Origin: Heterostelium album PN500
Lineage: Eukaryota > Evosea > Eumycetozoa > Acytosteliales > Acytosteliaceae
Length of the DNA stretch: 64,000 bases
Reading direction: 5' to 3'
Assembly: GCF_000004825.1 (NCBI RefSeq)
Contig: NW_008805102.1
Span: forward strand, 1 to 64,000
The translations under genes and the position numbers were made by a program. Under the pieces are notes generated by a model. The model was not told where the DNA came from. It ran no database searches and saw only the letters and a program-made list of their open reading frames with translations. The first letter of the stretch is position 1, and each line of letters opens with the position of its first letter. Of this stretch, positions 62,213-64,000 are shown piece by piece.

Positions 62213-64000
62213 TCATTGAGATTTCAGGAATTCATCTAAAATTGGTTTTAATCCATCAATGACCATTTCAAATGCTACATCGAATATGGTTGGGTCCATG
62301 TTGTTGTTTGTGACGAATACTTGATAGGAGTCGATTACATCTTGTCTTACTGTTTCAGTGATTGAAATGGAATGACGTGCATTTTCTAAAACGAAACCTT
62401 CAACGATATGACGCATCAGATAGGCAAGTCCATCACCACCCAACTCACCAGTGCCATCACTTGATACATCGGTCTTAAAGTCTTGAACGACTTCAACAAA
62501 GCAAACATCGTTTACGGCACGCTGGAAGTGTCGTTTCTTTAGATAGTCAAGGAATGCACGTCTTCGTTTTGGATCGGCCAAGATACTTCTTATACCATCG
62601 AGCTGAGCAGATGGCTGAGCTTGAACGGATTGAGCTAGTTTCTGAGAAGGATTGGCTGTAGAAACAGTGAGGAATGATTCATTAAAGTCTATAGAATCAA
62701 CATCCAACTTATCGAAATCAATTGATTGATCTAGATCCTTCAAGTTTGAGAGTAGTTGATCGATTTGATAGGATTCAGTAATAACCGAAGGTCCGTCATC
62801 GGTTGTCATTAACAATTCACGTAGACTATCGATTGAGACATCTGGTTGAGGATGGTGGCTGGTAGCAGTGTTGTTATTGTTGTTGCTATTGTTATGTGGT
62901 TGTTGTTTGACAGTCGATTTACCTGTATTATTGTTTGATTCTTCTACCAGTTTCTCGTTGGATCTACTTGACGACTTTGAAATGGAGGCATGTGTATTGT
63001 TATTGAGTATCGATTTGCCTAGGTTTCCGACTTGAGACTGAGCTAAACTAGCTGGAATATTGATATTCAATAGCGATTGAGTTGGATTCAACTTGCTAAG
63101 AAGTGAAACGGTATCGACACCGTCCAAGCCAATCTTCAAATCATCGAGGCCGTCGGTCAAGTCAGTTTCAATGTCGTCGAGATAGACATTGTATTCATCA
63201 GAGGTTCGCCACAATGATTTTTGCATTGATATGGTGAGTGATTCGTGAATGATATCGTCGACTTCTTTCAATTCATCGTCATCACCAAACTCAAAGTCAT
63301 ACTCCTCAGACAATGTATCTGGAAGTTCGCCTTTCGATGGGGAGTTACCAGCGATTACTTCTTGAACTGCTTGGTGATGTGCTTGTTGCTGCTGTTGTAG
63401 TTGAGCGTGTTGAGCTTGTTGATGATGTTGAGCGTGTTGTTGCTGCTGCTGCTGTTGTTGTGGAAGTCCAGTTGCTGCGGTTGGATGCTGATTGAATACA
63501 TTGGAGAATTTCGGTGGTGCAACTGGCATGTTCTTCTTCTCATTGGCAGCCTTCTCTTTGAGTGATGGATGGTCGGTGATACCCGATTTATTTCTACGAT
63601 GACCGCGACCACGTTTCTGGTTACCGTTCTCCGGTGCCTTTGTTGGTACGAGCTGTTTGATAATCTCTGAAGGTGTCTTGTCGAATGGAATCAACATCGG
63701 TGGCAAATTGCTTGCAGTGATCACCTCGGTCTTCATGATGGATGTAACCAAGTGAATAAAGTCACCGGCAATCGGTGAAGCAGAACCAACTTCGCATGCC
63801 ATCTTTATTATGTTCTTAAACATTGGGATGACATTGAGTGGTGCATTCTTTAGCAGTAGGTTAACTGTCTTTAGGATCGAGTTGCTCAGTAGCTGTGAAT
63901 TGTCAAGCATGTTACCCATGAGATCTGCACAATGATTGGCAAACTCTGGAATACAAACAGAGCGAATCGATTCGACTACAGACACCAAGAATTCATCGGG
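62213..64000 (-). CDS. RGS-domain protein, C-terminal part (cut by window edge)
   Basis: The frame is open to the window edge, so the start lies beyond 64000; 595 codons are visible. The visible N-part is helical and ARM/HEAT-like (LLSNSILKTVNLLLKNAPLN; IPMFKNIIKMACEVGSASPI). Low-complexity Gln/His and acidic linkers follow. The last 120 residues fit an RGS fold: RRAFLDYLKKRHFQRAVNDV, then FVLENARHSISITETVRQDV and PTIFDVAFEMVIDGLKPILD with the final FLKS. RGS domains speed GTP hydrolysis by G-alpha subunits. The family of the N-terminal part was not recognised. The stop is TGA at 62213-62215. Confidence 0.78.
   Translation of the reverse strand, partial: PDEFLVSVVESIRSVCIPEFANHCADLMGNMLDNSQLLSNSILKTVNLLLKNAPLNVIPMFKNIIKMACEVGSASPIAGDFIHLVTSIMKTEVITASNLPPMLIPFDKTPSEIIKQLVPTKAPENGNQKRGRGHRRNKSGITDHPSLKEKAANEKKNMPVAPPKFSNVFNQHPTAATGLPQQQQQQQQHAQHHQQAQHAQLQQQQQAHHQAVQEVIAGNSPSKGELPDTLSEEYDFEFGDDDELKEVDDIIHESLTISMQKSLWRTSDEYNVYLDDIETDLTDGLDDLKIGLDGVDTVSLLSKLNPTQSLLNINIPASLAQSQVGNLGKSILNNNTHASISKSSSRSNEKLVEESNNNTGKSTVKQQPHNNSNNNNNTATSHHPQPDVSIDSLRELLMTTDDGPSVITESYQIDQLLSNLKDLDQSIDFDKLDVDSIDFNESFLTVSTANPSQKLAQSVQAQPSAQLDGIRSILADPKRRRAFLDYLKKRHFQRAVNDVCFVEVVQDFKTDVSSDGTGELGGDGLAYLMRHIVEGFVLENARHSISITETVRQDVIDSYQVFVTNNNMDPTIFDVAFEMVIDGLKPILDEFLKSQ

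Overview
This window looks like a chromosome end of a social amoeba (dictyostelid). The DNA is very AT-rich. Genes are compact, with short GT-AG introns and homopolymer runs encoding Asn, Gln, Thr or Ser/Asp. Several proteins have dictyostelid-type architectures, such as a RhoGAP/myotubularin/LRR/Roc/COR/kinase Roco protein. The first bases are a CCCTTA (TAAGGG) telomere-like array. From memory, unverified, such telomeres were reported for dictyostelid groups outside D. discoideum (for example Cavenderia fasciculata or Heterostelium), so I favour a group 1 or 2 dictyostelid without naming the species.

Positions 1-5.5 kb are subtelomeric: telomere repeats, a GC-rich 23-bp satellite, a 50-bp palindrome, a diverged repeat of about 147 bp, long AT-rich sequence, hexamer microsatellites and eroded coding fragments. 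From 5.5 to 10.0 kb lies one minus-strand gene that I reconstruct as six in-frame exons (about 1,391 codons). It appears to encode two tandem serine-recombinase (resolvase-type) catalytic domains in one polypeptide. A truncated copy of its 3' part sits at 10.6-10.9 kb. This is the best candidate for something undescribed.

From 10.9 kb onwards the window is ordinary gene-dense euchromatin. In order: elongation factor 2 (-), an INO80D/KANSL2-like zinc protein (+), SAC1 phosphoinositide phosphatase (+), F-actin capping protein alpha (+), a giant Roco protein (+), gene remnants (-), AP-1 sigma adaptin (+), a DDHD phospholipase (+), APC/C subunit Cdc26 (+), a small Asn-rich protein with a decayed duplicate flanking a broken SDR fragment, nicotinamidase (+), an unknown 170-aa protein (+), myotrophin/V-1 (-), glyoxalase II (+), a tandem pair of RRM/KH-like and macro-domain proteins reminiscent of a PARP14-type protein without its PARP domain (+,+), enolase-phosphatase E1 (-), poly(A) polymerase (+), a 68-aa protein (+), a 5-kb gene-free stretch, a TALE homeobox gene (+), a secreted or membrane beta-helix protein (-) and the C-terminal part of an RGS-domain protein (-) cut by the window edge.

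Functional links are modest: capping protein alpha and its known inhibitor V-1/myotrophin are both present, and two phosphoinositide-related proteins (SAC1 and the myotubularin-containing Roco) lie close together. Exon joints were checked by reading-frame phase only. Some borders may be off by a base or lie at another nearby GT or AG.
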